Below, in pieces: positions 22,326 to 33,444 of a stretch of 64,000 nt of DNA. Under the pieces are notes generated by a model. It saw only the letters and a list, made by a program, of their open reading frames with translations, was not told the origin of the DNA and ran no database searches. The stretch is taken from the NCBI GenBank assembly GCA_030998225.1, contig JAPYXD010000686.1, forward strand, positions 3,720,001 through 3,784,000. The letters are read 5' to 3'. This stretch comes from Diplolepis rosae. Taxonomy: Eukaryota > Arthropoda > Insecta > Hymenoptera > Diplolepididae. Position 1 is the stretch's first letter. Each line of letters opens with the position of its first letter. The position numbers and the translations under genes are program-made.

Positions 22326-23065
22326 CACAGGCCCACAGAAAAAAGTGGAATTAAATTTACATGTGAGTATACTACCTCTATGGATTTTGAGCCGCTGAAT
22401 CTGAATCCGGTCTCAGAATTTTCCTGGGACCCCCTAGTTTTGACCTAGCCTAGGGGAAATGAGTGAAATCTTAGAAATTTCAGTATCTGTGAAAGCAATT
22501 TTGATCTACGCAATAATAAATAAAATGATAATTTTTTCACGTATCTCGAGTCGCTTAGTTTGAATCTCAATGTAGAATGTCCCCAGAGTACCACAGAAAC
22601 CCACTAGCCTAGGGGAAAAAGTGTTAAGTCGAACAAAACTTGCAATTTCTGGAAGGTTCTATTTTTACGCAAGAAAGCTTATATATTTTCGTATTTTGAC
22701 TTTCTGAATTCATATCTGACGTGGAAAATGTTCCACAGTACTTTGGAAATTCCCTAGCTTAGGGAACATGTACAAAGATAAGGGAAGATTACAATCTCAC
22801 GTAGCCTTTTTTTTATACGAAGCAGCTCATGTCTTCTCGTCTTTCGAGTAGCTGAATTCATATCTGAAATCAGACTTTTTCTACACGACCTAGAAATTTT
22901 CTAGTCTGAGGTAAAAAGTGTAGTATGTGGATTTTACGGTGACTTAATTTTTAGATGGAAAAGCTGACGAGCATATATCATGTGTTTAAGCATTGTGAGG
23001 GACAGAACTAAAATTTGTCCTCGATTTTTCTCTTTGGTATATCACTTTTACTTTCTAGCATAGGA
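22326..23065 (+). repeat. Element I left TIR with ~150-bp subrepeats
   Basis: The arm contains a recurring palindrome-like core, CTAGCCTAGG or variants, starting at 22445, 22604, 22754, 22901 and 23055, so at 147-159 bp spacing. Each core is preceded by a related block (GAATCT/GAATTCATATCTGA with ATTTTCC or GTTCC). The arm is thus a tandem array as well as a TIR. Homology to the right arm is clear to about 22910. Confidence 0.75.
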
Positions 23066-23115
23066 AAGAAAATTATAACTGAGAAAAACTACAGTTTCAA
23101 TGAAGGTCGAACTTA

Positions 23116-24678
23116 CAGTACAGTCGGAAAGTATTAGAACAAGATAAAAACAGTTTTTTTTGTCAGTTTATCGTATCAATTATTAAAAAATTATTGACAT
23201 ATTTGCAGTAGTTTTGTACGTTCAACGTAGCTTTATAATTTGCAGAGATTCTTAATGCATTTCACTGAAATTTCCATGAAAATTTATAAGAAAACAGCCT
23301 ATGGCCGAAAATCGTAAAAAGTGTCCAAAACTGCCGCATTGTAACTGTAAGTCTGTTAATTTGACAGTCGTTGCGCTTATGCATAATTGTTCCCGCTTTT
23401 TCGTTGAAATAGCCTCAGAATTGTATTTTTCCACATTGAAAAAGGTCAAGCGACAGGAAATATCTGTCAAGAAACGGGCCCAAATCATTATTTGGCGAAC
23501 AACAGGCAAAAAATGTGAAGAAATAGCCAAAATATTGGAAATATCTTTGTGTTCAGTTGATACGCCCATAAGAAGATATCGGGAAACTGGACAAAATACT
23601 AACAGAAAACGATCTGGTCGACCAAGAAAGACGAATTGAAGAATTAACGACAAAATATGTGCAATAAGTAAGGGCAATCGACAGAAATCTGCATCATAAA
23701 TTCGTGCTGAAATCAATGAAGACTTGGATTCACCAATATCGCTCACGACAGTCAAAGGCCGGCTTAAAGAAAAAGGTATGATTGGACGCATTTCTGTCAG
23801 AAAGCCACTTCTACGGCCAGTAAATAAACAAAAAAGACTGAAGTTTGCTCAAGAACATGTTGACTGGACGATTGATCAGTGGAAATCAGTTTTATGAACA
23901 GTCGAATCAAAATTCAAACTTTTTGGTAGTCATCGGCGTCAATATGTTCGCAGAAAAGTCAATGAAAGATTGAAACCAGATTGTATTGTGCCAACTGTAT
24001 AACATGGTGGTGGCTCAATAATGTTTTGGGGCTGTTTCAGCCACGCTGCCGTTGGTCAACTTAAAAAAATTGAAGGAATTATGACAAAAGAGCAGTATCA
24101 CAGTATACTCCAATGCCATGCAATACCATCTGGCATCAATTTAATTGGTCGTGGATTCGTTTTCCACCAAGATAACGATTCAAAATATACATCAAAACTT
24201 TTTACTTCTTATTTGGAACGAAAAAAAGTCGCAGGTGACCTTAATATAATGGAATGGCCGCCTCAATCCTCCGATTTAAATCCCATCGAGCTATTGTGGG
24301 AAGAATTGGACCGACGTGTGAGAGATCTAAAGCCAACAAACCTTCCTGGTCTCTGAGATTGTTTGAACGAAGCGTGGAATAATATTCCACCTCAAACACT
24401 TCAAAAACTCATCAAAAGAATTGCAAAATTGTGCGCTGCAGTCATTAAAGCAAGAGGTGGCCATTTTCAAGAGAATCGCTTGAAGTATCGTATTCACTGT
24501 TTCCTTATAAAGTTTGATGAAAATTTCAGTAAAATGCATTAAAAATGTCTTTGAATCATGAAAGTATATTGATCGTACAAAATTACCGCGAATATGTGAA
24601 TAATATTTCAATAAATGATACGATAAACTGACAAAAACATCTATTTTTATCTTGTTCTAATACTTTCCGACTGAACTG
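23116..24678 (+). mobile_element. Tc1-like element, complete ends, DD38E spacing
   Basis: The TIRs are CAGTACAGTCGGAAAGTATT at 23116 and the inverted CAGTTCAGTCGGAAAGTATT ending at 24678. They continue for about 60 bp (through GTCAGTTTATCGTATCA), and both ends are flanked by TA. Length 1563 bp, usual for Tc1-like elements. It sits inside Element I and is therefore younger than it. Confidence 0.9.
23301..24541 (+). pseudogene. Tc1-like transposase, inactivated
   Basis: The helix-turn-helix part is read at about 23430-23636 (KKRAQIIIWRTTGKKCEEIAK) and ends in a GRPRK motif. The catalytic core follows in fragments. The first Asp position, in the ESKFKLFGS context near 23906, is Val, and a TGA lies just before it. 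A second stop lies near 24000. From 24021 the frame is open with the second Asp in FHQDND and the Glu in DLNPIELLW. Thirty-eight residues separate them, four more than canonical Tc1 (DD34E). The C-terminal part continues past a stop at 24356. Dead by loss of the first Asp and by stops. Confidence 0.85.
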
Positions 24679-25226
24679 TATGTATTTTAAAATTGGTAGC
24701 ATGATTGAATCACACACAGGCTACGAAATATTTTTGACTCTCTTAATTTAACCTGGGCTTATGGAAATGAATTTCAGTTCCAGAGAATAACTCCACGTTC
24801 ATATGTAAATATATCCATATGCGAGTTGATTCTTTAAATTTGGTATCCTCTTGAATCTGGAGCCTGTATCGCATATGAAACTCCATTTCAACGGGCAATC
24901 ATGATTGTTTCTAACAAACTGCAAAATCCTGCTGCCTTGGCAGATACTGGGACGATGACAACTGCCCCGAAAGGGAATGTGTAGAATGATTCATACACAG
25001 GTTTGTCAAGGTAACGAGGCTGGCGAAGGCACGCTGCCCTACAGGTGGGCGTTAAGGGGTGAGGATGATGCCGTAGTGTGTCCCACGAAGAGTTAACATG
25101 GTTCTCGTCAAAGCTGGAAAGCCCTCGTACTTAGGCCTGGGGAGGTATGAGGGTTATCACCCCTAGTACTGCGGACTCACCTGCGGTTGGACCAGGATCC
25201 TTAACGTGTGGGTTTCACTATGAAAT
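24679..25226. other. GC-rich foreign block, no gene
   Basis: From about 24925 to 25220 the base composition jumps above the neighbours (GAGGCTGGCGAAGGCACGC, TGCGGACTCACCTGCGG). No frame gives a known protein. It looks like a fragment of another element's untranslated region inserted in Element I just before its gene. Confidence 0.4.
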
Positions 25227-25740
25227 ATGGATTTTCAAAAACAAATCGACAAAAACAAACAAAAATTTGGGCATAGTCACCAATGCAGCGAAAACGCTAA
25301 CACTTTCTGTTATGTTTGCGGTGAATTTGTTACTCAAAAATGTCAATGATATTACAAATTCAAACACAAAAATATACACAGAATGTTTCCATATTGAATT
25401 TGAAAATCAACAGAGTGATTGGTTACCACATGTCATATGTGGTCTTTGTTATAGCATGCTACGCCGCAGTACAGCAGACTAAAAAATCAACTTCACTTCA
25501 CTTACGCTTTGCAACCAACCTAAAGATAAAAAAGATTGCTATTTTTGCATGACAAACATCATCGGCTTCAAAAATTCGAACACATAAAAAGTCAAGTATG
25601 CAAATGTTTCTAGCGTAACTAAGTCGACTCTTTCTTGCAATGAACATGTCAAAAATATGAAGACTTCTGACAATATCGAGGTGTTCGAAAAAATCTGATT
25701 AGGTTTATTGTTCAGATGTTAATGGATTAATGAATTATTG
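25227..25740 (+). pseudogene. Element I protein, N-terminal half
   Basis: The start at 25227 reads MDFQKQIDKNKQ, followed by a first Cys pair CYVCGEF. A stop follows within 41 codons. The next frame gives SDWLPHVICGLCYSML, and a third frame near 25530 gives DCYFCMTN. These spaced C-x2-C motifs suggest a zinc-binding N-terminus. The pattern agrees with a widespread, uncharacterised insect and cnidarian protein family that I recall as repetitive. Reading stops at the LINE insertion point (about 25757). At least two frameshifts plus stops make it a pseudogene. Confidence 0.5.
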
Positions 25741-25892
25741 TTATTATTTATATATATAGCTGTGACCCGGAAGGGCCCCTGATGTTTGGGTAATCCCGTT
25801 GCATTACCAACTGAAACCTCATGGGCGACCCCACAGTCCGTGCCAAAGGGCAAGGACCTGGGCCACGTTTTTGCTTTTCATCACGGCCACGT

Positions 25893-26240
25893 CTATGGAA
25901 AAGTAGCCCGTGAGAATCTGTCGTTTGTCCCTAACTTCTGGACAATTGCAGAGTATGTGGGAGGAAGTATTGTTGTCTTTCCACATAGTCGACAAAGTGG
26001 ACTTTCAGCAAGCCCTATCTTATGTCTATGGTAGGCAAGGATTCCGTGACCAATAAATACTTTTGTTAGGGTCTTGACACATGCGCATTGGAGTATGGCC
26101 GCAATCTTGGTTTGGAGAACTGTGGGGTGGGATCCCAGTGGGACCACGAGACTTGTGTCGCTGTTCTTCCCATAGACACCAGCCCCACGCCCTCCCCGTT
26201 TTTGGAGCCGTCTGCAAACCAGTTGTCTCCATCCCCTACG
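25893..26240 (-). pseudogene. LINE RNase H fragment
   Basis: In two frames the minus strand gives KTGRAWGWCLW, corresponding to the first strand of a LINE RNase H, then VVPLGSHPTVLQTKIAAILQ-type sequence with the Glu position changed to Lys. Further on, GHGILAYHRHKIGLAESPLCRLCG is the typical region between RNase H and the C-terminal CCHC-like cysteines. Frameshifted and inactive. Confidence 0.65.
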
Positions 26241-26659
26241 AGGTGTTGACAGTGGTTCTTAATTTTTTTGAGATCAGTTTATTAGGGTTTTCGCCAATTC
26301 TCCAGGCCGCCTTGCTAGCAGAATCACTGTGGAGATCCACAGCAGTGTGTCGGGTTTCAGGCCCCAATTATCTCCAATAGCTCTTCTGCAAAACCAAAGG
26401 CTTGTTATAAATGTGTTGCACTTGTTTTAAAAGTTGTCTTTCCAAGCTAGCTTATTGTCTAAGATAACTCGTAGATATTCAGCGCTCTTGGAGATTTCTA
26501 GACGTTGCTTTTTCAGTTCCAGTGTTCTAGTTGTACTCCATTTGTACTGTCTGGTAAAATGACTACTTTAGTCTTACCTGGGTTTTCCTCGTCCGACTCT
26601 GAGTACGTCCCGTATGGTAGTCGTAGGGTGTTCAAGATAGATCCTGGGTTACGGGCCCG

Positions 26660-27316
26660 TTATCTATTTAGCCTCGCCGCCTCTGCATCCTTTTCTATGT
26701 CCGAACAGAAGGAGGTCCAGCTCTTACCCTTGGCCTCCCTAATTTCTTTCCTGTATGCATCCCTAATTGCATTGGATAAGTCCCATAGTTCTTCCGTATT
26801 GCCTTTCTTGGCCCGTCTGAATCTTTCTCTAGTCTCATTACGAAGCTTTTCAAGCTGCCTATTCCACCAGTGGGTCTCCCGCGCCTTCTTGATTTTCGAA
26901 GGTAAGCAGTTGAGTTCGTACGTAATAATCATGGCCGACGAAAATTGGTCCGCCGCCTTTCAAGGGCATCTACGTCTTCGATTTCCATGGTTTTCCCGTG
27001 GAGTGCAGCTTGTAGGTCTGTGGAACAACACTCCCAGTTTGTTTCCTCGGGTTTCTGACCCATGTGGGGCCAGAGGGTGTGTGTGATTCCAGTTTTTGAC
27101 TTTATCCCGAAAGCTCACAGTGCAGAGTTCTTCTCGGGCAGAGTTCCGAAAAGTCGGTATCGTACCTGTATTTAGAATATCCAAGTCAGTAGTGATTAGA
27201 TAGTCCATTAGGTCCTCACCCCTTCTGTTGGTGTCCGTGCTACCCCACAGCTTATGTTGAGAGTTTGCATCGCACCCCAAAAGCAGGGGCAGGCCTCTTA
27301 CCTTAACGTAGTCCAT
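26660..27316 (-). pseudogene. LINE endonuclease C-terminus and pre-RT linker
   Basis: 27316-26960 contains LLLGCDANSQHKLWGS and NRRGEDLMDYLITTDLDILN, the conserved second half of an APE-type endonuclease (catalytic Asp-Ala-Asn and downstream helix). 26932-26660 is a Lys/Arg/Glu-rich helical segment starting after WWNRQLEKLR, the usual bridge to reverse transcriptase. The reverse transcriptase itself appears deleted between about 26660 and 26240. Confidence 0.75.
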
Positions 27317-27898
27317 TAATGAGCGGGCTTCCTACGGTGGATGCGACGCACTGTTATGAGAAATGTATGTGGATCCAATGACGAGCTTACCAATTCCTAT
27401 TAGGTCGACTGAAGTCACCATAAGATCTCTGGAATAAAGATCCATCAGTGGGACGATGTTGATGTTCTTCTCCAGAATGCATTTCCTTGAGTTGGGTGCC
27501 TCGGGGTACCTGTAACAACAAATGCCAGCCCCCCCCCCCGCCCGCCCCCTAATTCCTCAATGGCATCCCTGTTCTTGGATAAGTGAGATGCCTTTTTTCA
27601 TCACAGCTATTCTTTTCTGCAGAACCGCAGATGTGATTTTGCTATGGTTCAAGTTGGTCTGGATAATCGTTAAGCCGGATGCAGCTATTTAGGGCTACTC
27701 CGGCCTCTCCGTTTCTACTGCGGGCCCTTCCTGCTCTATGTCGCTTACCTTAAAGGTAATCTGGCCAAGATGTTAGACAGGCCTGTCGTTGCGGACTGCT
27801 AAGGCTCTCGCCTGAGACTCAGGGACCTTGACGATTAGGAGGTGTTTTAATCCTCCCGTCACGTTAGTCTCCTGAGATCTCTCATGCCTGACAATACG

Positions 27899-28274
27899 CT
27901 AGGATGCTGTTTTCAGCGAGAGGTTGAACCCCCCCAGACGCCTCCGGACGACAGTCGGGTCCTCCGGTTTTCCGGGGATATAGGCCGTCGCCTTTAGCAT
28001 CTTTTGGAGTATCTCCACCCCGCTTACTTTCAGGTTGGCGCCTTTCCGGGGCCTGAGCTTGGCCACAGTTCTAGTTAGCCATGCTTTAGCCTCTGGGTTT
28101 GACGCCACGAAAATAAATTCTGTTCCCCTACAGAAGGAGGTCTCAAATTTCGGCCAGTTGCTGACCGGTTCTTTATCCAGGGCGTGCAACGTGGTCTCCC
28201 TAAAGAGTTCGGCGACAGAACTGACTCCGGGTAACTTTTCATTGATTTCTCTCAGCGCAGTTTTAAAGCAGTGT
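27899..28274 (-). pseudogene. LINE ORF1 with DUF4780-like domain
   Basis: The segment reads FIFVASNPEAKAWLTRTVAK, then GANLKVSGVE, AYIPGKPEDPTVV and RRRLGGFN. This matches my recollection of the DUF4780 domain found in first ORFs of insect LINEs. The open frame continues to the right of 28274 only because the Element I sequence happens to be open on this strand, so the apparent N-terminus is not real. The function is presumed RNA binding. Confidence 0.55.
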
Positions 28275-28798
28275 TGATCCACAATACCAACAAATTCGCA
28301 TCCATACCAATAGCACACTCTACCATATTGAAGGAAAGCTACGTGAATATGGAGAAAGTGTTAAGTGTGATTAAGTACTTGGAGCATAACTGGCTGATAT
28401 GTGCAGATTTCAAAATTGTAACACTACTGTCAGGGCAGCAATCAGGCTTCACCAAACATCCATGCTTTTTGTGCTTGTGGGACAGCAGAGATCTCAAGAA
28501 TCATAATAAAAAACAGATATGGCCTGAGAGGAGTTCATTCAAACCTGGTTAAAAAAATATACTGCAGAAACCTTTGGTAGATCGTACGAAAATTCTTCTC
28601 ACCCCTCTCCATATTAAACTTGGCTTCATGAAACAGTTTGTTAAATCACTGAACCAAGAAGGAGATTATTTTAGATACTTAGGAAATAAATTCCCTAGTA
28701 TATCTGACGCCAAATTGAAGGCAGGAGTTTTCGATGGTCCTCAAATTCGTAAATTGTTAATTATCAAGGATGGTTGGCAGATTTTTGCTGATTGTTGA
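28275..28798 (+). pseudogene. Element I protein, C-terminal half
   Basis: The frame resumes after the LINE with IPIAHSTILKESYVN and passes WLICADFKIVTLL, SGFTKHPCFLCLWDSR (a C-x2-C plus Asp), then an in-frame TAA near 28550. It goes on in the same frame with LTPLHIKLGFMKQFVKSL and GVFDGPQIRKLL before ending. The motifs HIKLG-MK-FV and C(F/Y)LCLWDSR are shared with the uncharacterised repetitive family named for 25227-25740. The usual longer C-terminus is missing, cut by the right TIR. Acidic residues in CADF and WDSR are candidates for a nuclease site, which is inference only. Confidence 0.55.
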
Positions 28799-28904
28799 AG
28801 AGGGATGTTGCAGGTGAAAGCAAAAAAAGAAAAAAGAATCTACTTCGTCGGACGTTTGACGATAAAAGAACAAGGAAAAGACGAAACAACTAATATCATG
28901 GAAT

Positions 28905-29498
28905 TTTTCGTAGGCTAGGGCAATTGTTAGGAGCTGGATAAAAATTCCGAAAACAGAAATGAACACGGGAACTCAGAAGACGGGAAGGTATTAGCTTTCC
29001 CGTACGAAAAAGGCCTGCATGAATCTTCGATTTTTGCACAATTTTCTACGTTTTTCCCTAGGCTAGGGGAATTCTGATGTACTGTGAAACATTTTTCACG
29101 GCAGATATGAATTCAGCAACTCAAAATACGAAAATGCATAAGCTTTCTTGCTCAAAATTAGAACCTTCCAGAAATTGCAAGTTTTTCTCAGCTGAGAAAC
29201 CAGCTGAATGTATTGAATATATGAATTCTGAGGTATTCTAGGGAAATTCTACAGTGAGATTTGGACTAAGCGACTCCAGATACGTAAAAAACTTATTGTT
29301 TTGTTTAATATTGCGTAGATCAAAGTTGCATTCACAGATACTGAAATTTCTAAAATTACACGCATTTCCCCTGGGCTAGGGGAAAACTGGGGGGGTCCAG
29401 GGGAAATTCTGAGACCGGGTTTGGATTCAGTCGCTCAAAATCCATAAGGATAGTATGCTCACATGTAAATTTCATTCCACTTTTTTTGTGGGCCTGTG
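28905..29498 (-). repeat. Element I right TIR
   Basis: Inverted partner of 22326-22910. The CTAGGCTAGG-type cores lie at about 28913, 29058, 29235 and 29375, again at roughly 150-bp steps. It ends in TGTGGGCCTGTG at 29498. Confidence 0.75.
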
Positions 29499-29774
29499 TT
29501 TCTTAACGATTTTCAACACCTTAACGGACGCAAAATCACAAATTTTTATAAACTAGTAATTTATAACAATAATCAAAGCTGCGAAAAATCGATGGAAATC
29601 GTGATTTTTTTCATTAATGTTTATGATTTTTACAAAATCAATGAGTTAGGAAATCTCTTCACGTCAAGATGTGAAGTCTACATCAAAATAGAAAGAAAAA
29701 ATTTGCTAAAAGCTCAAAAAATCATAGTTGTTGTAAAAGTCATATTCAGTCACCACGTTATTATTTGATAGAGA
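29499..29774. other. No gene seen
   Basis: AT-rich stretch with one 90-codon open frame of biased, unlikely composition. No recognisable content. Confidence 0.35.
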
Positions 29775-30660
29775 TCATTTTCCGGTACAGAGCAGTTTCA
29801 GAATTATTTTAGCTCCAATAAGAACGTCAATTGATCCGAATATGTTGAACTCTGCATCAGGAAGATAAATTTTGGAAGGGATTTCTAATGCAACTCTACT
29901 TATCGGTTTGCTCGGAATATATTCGTTCATTTTGGACGTTATTGAAAACGCAACACAAGCGGAATATTTATTTGACCGCAATTGAATTTTAGTGTTTGTT
30001 ATTTTGATCACGCTCCAACTCATTTGATTTACTCCTCCGAGAAAAATCTCAAGCTCACGTTGTCTCAGTTCTGATTTATTCGCCATTTTCTCGGTTATAA
30101 AATGAATTTGTGAACCGTTATCCAGAAGTGTCCTACACTTATGGCAGTTATCTTCATAATGCAGTATGTGGATAATTGCTGTCGATAGTGAAACCTTGGG
30201 AAGGAGTTGCACTTTGTAAACTGACAAGATTTACTTGAGCTCATATTTTTGTATTGTCGTCTCGATGTAAGAGTGTGTGATGCCTTTTGTTACAAATTTT
30301 GCACAGGCTTGCATTGTAATTTTCCACCAAGTGATTGGATCGGTAATAATTAATTAATTGCTACGATTTTGACTATCGCTACGTGACACGATCCTTTCTG
30401 ATCTATCGACTTTCGTTGCTAGTTTATACGTCTCTGACACTTTTTCTCGACATTGCAAGAATTCGAGTAATGCTTCAGTTGTCGTAGAGGTATTGCCCTG
30501 AGTATGTTCCTTGCACTTTGAACGAGTTTATAGATCTAATCTCAAGGTAACCGCGTGAATTGGAAAGGCTTGCAAAAAGGGCTCATTTAGAGCCTGTAAT
30601 ACACGATAATGCTTGGTTACGTTATTCAAAGGGTCTCCCATAGAAGTATCTGATGCGTTT
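29775..30660 (-). pseudogene. BEL/Pao Gag end and aspartic protease, broken
   Basis: Minus-strand fragment. Right part (about 30660-30400): Gag-like NASDTSMGDPLNN and EALLEFLQCREKVSETY. Near 30310-30270 in another frame lies CKICNKRHHTLLH, the zinc-binding C-x2-C-x3-HH pattern typical of BEL/Pao Gag. From 30227 the frame is open for 150 codons with CRTLLDNGSQIHFITEKM, the protease (DUF1758-like) active site, and FGSIDVLIGA later. The site reads DNGSQ where D-S/T-G is usual. No reverse transcriptase follows. Stops and frameshifts separate the parts. Confidence 0.75.
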
Positions 30661-30765
30661 GTACAATTCGGTAATTTAAAAAATCATTTTATGTGATTAT
30701 TAATGACAGTCAAGGTATTGAGAAATCGGTAACGAATCAAAGAATTTCTGGAAAATTTCACTAGG

Positions 30766-30900
30766 TGAAGTAGTTTTTTGTTAATCATGCACACAAACTT
30801 TGAAAATAGCATTTTGAGAAAAACGCTTTTAAAGCAGAAGGTGCGAGACCATCGCTACGTGCGAGCGCTCACTAATTTGAATGTTACATCCACATTTCTA
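30766..30900 (-). repeat. Inverted copy of 22180-22310
   Basis: About 130 bp matching the reverse complement of the segment just left of Element I. It contains TGAAGTAGTTTTTTGT.AATC, CTTTGAAAATAGCATTTTGA and GCTTTTAAAGCAG. It shows that this segment is a repeat of its own, possibly a mariner 3' part. Confidence 0.6.
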
Positions 30901-31260
30901 AATTGTTTTTCATGCAAATTCATTATACATTCTTGAATGTGACTATAAACGATTTATGAAATTTAAAAAATCGATTTTTCCGACCAAAAGAAAACGATTC
31001 TCCCTTTAAGATTACCAACATTTTCACTAATACCGAAGTGCTGTGGGCTGATATTACTGCTATAATCGTGCGAAGGTGATCGATTTAGGGATGGATTGCT
31101 CAAAATTACCGATTCCTTGTCGTTATATATTCTTTGTGCTTTCGTGTGTGTCGCGAAGAGACTGAATTCTGTAATTTTACGTTTAAATTCTATTATATTT
31201 ATCTCTCCCAGAAATTTTTTAAAGAAGTTCTCAAATATTATAATCTAGTATAATATATTA
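30901..31260. other. No gene seen
   Basis: AT-rich spacer ending in TAATATATTA directly before the mariner target TA. Confidence 0.4.
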
Positions 31261-32287
31261 CAAGGGTCGTTCAATAAGTCCTTAGAAAAAGATATGAAAA
31301 GAAATTATTTTGTGTAGATGTTTTTTTATTCTTCAACATAATCTCCTATTAACTCTATATACTTTTTCAAGCGTTCGTTCAACTTTTTTGAGCCGTTTAG
31401 AAACTAGGATATCGGAAGGTCATCAAAACCAGCGTCTGTTTGGGTGATGACCTCGTTCGACGTGAACCGTTGTCCCCCAAGCCATTTTTTTAAGTATGGA
31501 AATAAAAAAAATCATTGGGGGCCAAATGCGGTAAATGATGTAGTAATTGGAATTTCGTTTCCATAATTTTGACCATCGCAACTGTGCAGGTGTGTGCCTG
31601 TGCATTGTCTTGATAGAAGACGATCTTTTTATTTTTTAAATGAGGACGTTTTTTCTTGATTTATTTGCTTAACCGGTGCAATAACGACGCATAATACTCT
31701 TCGGTTATCGTTTGTTCTTTTTCCAAGTAATTGGTGCAGATGATTCCTCGTCCATCCCAAAAAACGTGTCCATCACCTTCCCAGTCGTTTTAACCGTCTT
31801 AGCCTTTGTCGGAGTCCGTTCGCTTTCAAAAATCCACTGCTTTGACTGTTCCTTTATTTCTGCAGTGTAGTGATTTATCCACGTTTCGTCCACAGTTATG
31901 TATCGATGCAGAAACTCGTCAGGATTGCAACGAAAAGGCGCCAAAATAGTCTCAGCGTCGACTATACGATTGCGTTTATTCTCCTCTGAGAGCAAACGTG
32001 GCATCCATCTTGCCGAGATTTTTTTCACACCTAATTTTCCGTGCAGAATTGAAAACACTGTTTATTCACTGGATGTCCCGAACGATGATCATCTTTTTTA
32101 GATGTACGGTCACGTTTAAACTCATTTATCCGATTGTAAATCTACAATAAAAATGAAACCATGCATTGGATGTAACTGAGACTTTAACAGCTGTCTAGTG
32201 AATAAGGATGATTACTAAAACCAAACCAGTTTAGATGCTATGAGCGCCATCTCTTGGATTTTCTAAGGACTTATTGCACGACCCTCG
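31261..32287 (-). mobile_element. Mariner element with both ends; transposase broken
   Basis: 1027 bp between TIRs CAAGGGTCGTTCAATAAGTC (31261) and, inverted, CGAGGGTCGTGCAATAAGTC ending at 32287, each flanked by TA. Transposase is on the minus strand. 32058-31705 holds KISARWMPRLLSEENK and ITVDETWINHYT (first Asp). Near 31600 in another frame lies FYQDNAQAHT (second Asp). The C-terminal part is shifted and has a stop near 31500. About 100 N-terminal residues are missing or unreadable. A DD34D-type mariner judging by motifs, internally deleted and frameshifted. Confidence 0.85.
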
Positions 32288-32689
32288 TATAAATCCAATA
32301 TTATAACGCACAATACACTACTGACTACTGATTACACTCATCACTTAGTGCTGATGATATACTCTGAAGAAGTCACGGAGTAATATTTGATAGCAAGAAC
32401 TACGAAAGGCTTCAATACTGATGTATGGATTTAAAATTGAATAGACGTATGTATTTCACGTTGAATCGTTCACGTCCAGAATTCACATTCTGTTTGAATC
32501 TCTGGGTGATGTTTTCGTTTATATTGTTAATTTTCATCAGGATTTGATTAATAGAAACGAAGGAAATACGATCTAATTGATATTGTACACGGTGACCTAT
32601 TTTAATCTATAATCCCAAATATCTTCTAAAATACTTTATCTACGAAAAAATGGTTCGGACAAAGGTTGACCAGGACCGAAGGGGACATT

Positions 32690-33075
32690 TGACTGTACCA
32701 TAAATTTTGACCTTGCGTTAAATTTTCAAGGTGAAATGGAGTGAAACATTTCGACCTTTTGGATTCTGAATTTTACCAATTTTTAACTTTCCTAAAACAA
32801 CTTTGGCTCAAAATCTTCTCTTTAAATTCACGTGTGGGTTTCACGAAGGGAGAAATTTTCACGAGTCTGGATTCTTTATTTCGTGAGTAAGAACGCTAAA
32901 AATGAAACACATTTTTAATTTTTCTAGACAGCGACGGTTATATTCACGTATATAAATATAATATAAACGCATATAAAAAAAATTTAGTTAATTTTTCTCA
33001 TAATTTCGCGCAGCTGCGCGTTTAAGTCCACATTTTAATTTGAGGATTTTTCCCTACACCTGCAAAAATTAGCGA
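32690..33075 (-). repeat. Dispersed repeat D, copy 3 (inverted, partial)
   Basis: Reverse complement of the right part of the repeats at 272-1990 and 52362-54720. Read on the minus strand it carries CAGGTGTAGGG, then a GCGCAGCTGCGCG palindrome, TTTCACCCTTCG-like sequence in reverse order and GTCGAAATGTTTCA near 32745. Confidence 0.5.
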
Positions 33076-33090
33076 CACAGGTCTGCCATA

Positions 33091-33444
33091 GTTCAGCATC
33101 TGCCAACCTCTCTTTTTATAATTAATTATCCTATAACACCACACGTAACTCAGCAGGCTTTGCTCATTGGATAGAAATAAAAAAGGAGAAATTATCCAGC
33201 AATCGAAGCCCCTAGCGCGGATTCGACTCTGTGCCCAGATAAATTTCTTTTGTAGACTTCAGGCTGTGGATTGTTATCACAATATCTCCCCAAACACACC
33301 CGGACAGTAAAAATAATTTGGGATGAGATGTAAAGACTGTGACTAATTTCAATGTAGTGCTGAAAACGTTAACATTGTTAGCATCACTTTATAACATGCC
33401 CTCCACGGAACTCAAATTTCTATGAAATTATCTTAAGCAACATT
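33091..33444. other. No gene seen
   Basis: Left flank of Element II. No frame, repeat or RNA gene recognised. Confidence 0.35.

Larger units (their letters stand above)
25757..28274 (-). mobile_element. 5'/internally truncated LINE inserted in Element I
   Basis: Non-LTR retrotransposon read leftward. It has an ORF1 piece (28274-27899), endonuclease (27316-26960), a linker before the reverse transcriptase (26932-26660), no recognisable reverse transcriptase core, and an RNase H (26240-25893). Its 3' end near 25757 reads CAGGGGCCCTTCCGGGTCAC followed by an A/T repeat. It interrupts the Element I gene, whose reading resumes at about 28275. An apurinic-type endonuclease with RNase H suggests an I or LOA-like clade. 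Confidence 0.7.
22326..29498 (+). mobile_element. Element I: 7.2-kb long-TIR DNA transposon, nested
   Basis: The ends begin CACAGGCCCACA and are inverted copies of each other for about 590 bp (22326-22910 and 28905-29498). TTT flanks both sides and may be a 3-bp target duplication, though this is weak in AT-rich DNA. The interior carries one plus-strand gene in two parts (25227-25740 and 28275-28798). Two later insertions interrupt the interior: a Tc1-like element (23116-24678) and a LINE (25757-28274). Without them the element would be about 3.1 kb. The superfamily is not determined. The CACAG start and possible 3-bp duplication would fit CMC/CACTA-like groups. Confidence 0.7.
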
